Shown here one piece after another: positions 6,894 to 7,310 of a stretch of DNA of 7,310 nt; within the stretch, counting starts at the first letter, position 1; the number at the start of each line of letters is the position of its first letter. This DNA is from Planctomycetota bacterium (GTDB taxonomy: Bacteria; Planctomycetota; Planctomycetia; Planctomycetales; Planctomycetaceae). The translations under genes were made by a program, and so were the position numbers. The notes under the pieces were generated by a model that saw only the letters and a program-made list of their open reading frames with translations, had not been told where the DNA came from and ran no database searches. The stretch covers positions 1 to 7,310 of the forward strand of contig JAPLOC010000188.1 of NCBI GenBank assembly GCA_026692825.1, in the 5' to 3' direction.

Positions 6894-7310
6894 ATGCGTC
6901 GATTCTTGTTGAGCTGTGTCTGCGTGGTTTCGATTGTCGCCGGGGCTTCAGCCGACGAGGCTCCCGCCCGGCGCAGCTATATCTACTTCTCGAAGGGGAC
7001 CGTTCCTGAAGGGACGGCGCGGATGGAGGCGGACGAACTTGATTCCGACGCGGTCACCGCCCGGAAGTCGCGCGATCGCGGCACGACGCGCAAAGCGAGT
7101 TTCGAGTCGATCGACGAACTCGGGTACGACTATCCCGACCCCTTGCCGGCGTATTCATCGCGTTACGCACCCGTCTATGGCGGGGCAACGGCGACACGTC
7201 TGTACGGCACCCGGTATGGCTTCAGCTACGCGGGTCGGCGCTATGCGTCTCACTGTTACACCGCCCCCGGTTTCGAGTCGGCCTGTTGCGAGTCGTCGGT
7301 CTATGTTGCC
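6894..7310 (+). CDS. Hypothetical secreted Tyr-rich protein (3' end outside window)
   Basis: The open frame runs from the ATG at 6894 to the window end, 139 codons with no stop, so the gene is cut at its 3' end. Residues 1-20 are a clear Sec signal peptide: Arg-Arg at 2-3, a hydrophobic core (4-16) and an Ala-Ser-Ala cleavage site before Asp21. The mature part begins with a charged, low-hydrophobicity stretch (about 21-76). It then becomes Tyr-rich: 11 Tyr in residues 78-139, many in Tyr-Gly or Arg-Tyr pairs, with Cys at 121, 131 and 132. I recognise no domain. Small exported Tyr/Gly-rich proteins of this style are common in planctomycetes and may belong to the cell wall or outer surface, but that is inference. 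The strong Shine-Dalgarno, signal peptide and clean reading frame support a real gene. It is divergent from the permease, so a shared promoter region is likely. Function unknown. Confidence -1.
   Translation, partial: MRRFLLSCVCVVSIVAGASADEAPARRSYIYFSKGTVPEGTARMEADELDSDAVTARKSRDRGTTRKASFESIDELGYDYPDPLPAYSSRYAPVYGGATATRLYGTRYGFSYAGRRYASHCYTAPGFESACCESSVYVA

Noticed and set aside
1..7310. CRISPR arrays, tRNA/rRNA genes, IS ends, attachment sites, toxin-antitoxin or defence genes
   Set aside because: No regularly spaced direct repeats, cloverleaf or rRNA signatures, transposase motifs or flanking inverted repeats with target duplications were seen. All long coding sequence is accounted for by the genes listed.

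Overview
The window looks like ordinary chromosomal sequence from a planctomycete, probably order Planctomycetales. The reasons are moderately high GC, a Ser/Thr kinase with a membrane anchor and C-terminal TPRs whose 'RHP' juxtamembrane stretch is typical of that phylum, a Tyr-rich small secreted protein, and weak or absent Shine-Dalgarno sites at most starts. This placement comes from recognising protein styles, not from a marker gene. I see no IS element, phage gene, tRNA, rRNA, CRISPR array or toxin-antitoxin pair.

Layout. (1) Bases 1-2439, plus strand: the C-terminal 810 or more residues of a membrane-anchored Ser/Thr protein kinase. The frame is open to base 1 and the ATP-binding N-lobe lies off the window. 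(2) Bases 2440-2658: a convergent intergenic gap holding a strong intrinsic terminator for the kinase, with an overlapping alternative hairpin. (3) Bases 2659-5160, minus strand: full-length tex, a nucleic-acid-binding transcription accessory protein with a planctomycete-style proline-rich C-terminal tail. (4) Bases 5251 to about 6705, minus strand: an APC-superfamily amino acid permease, 90 bp upstream of tex on the same strand. (5) Bases 6894-7310, plus strand: the start of a secreted Tyr-rich protein, transcribed divergently from the permease and cut by the window end.

The permease and tex could share a transcript, but the gap also holds a weak promoter-like sequence and no functional link is evident. 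The kinase and tex converge on a shared terminator region. Nothing here amounts to a recognisable new multi-gene system. The points most worth checking are the altered HLD and DFH kinase motifs, the overlapping hairpins after the kinase gene, the Tex tail with its terminal short motif, and the Tyr/Cys-containing secreted protein.
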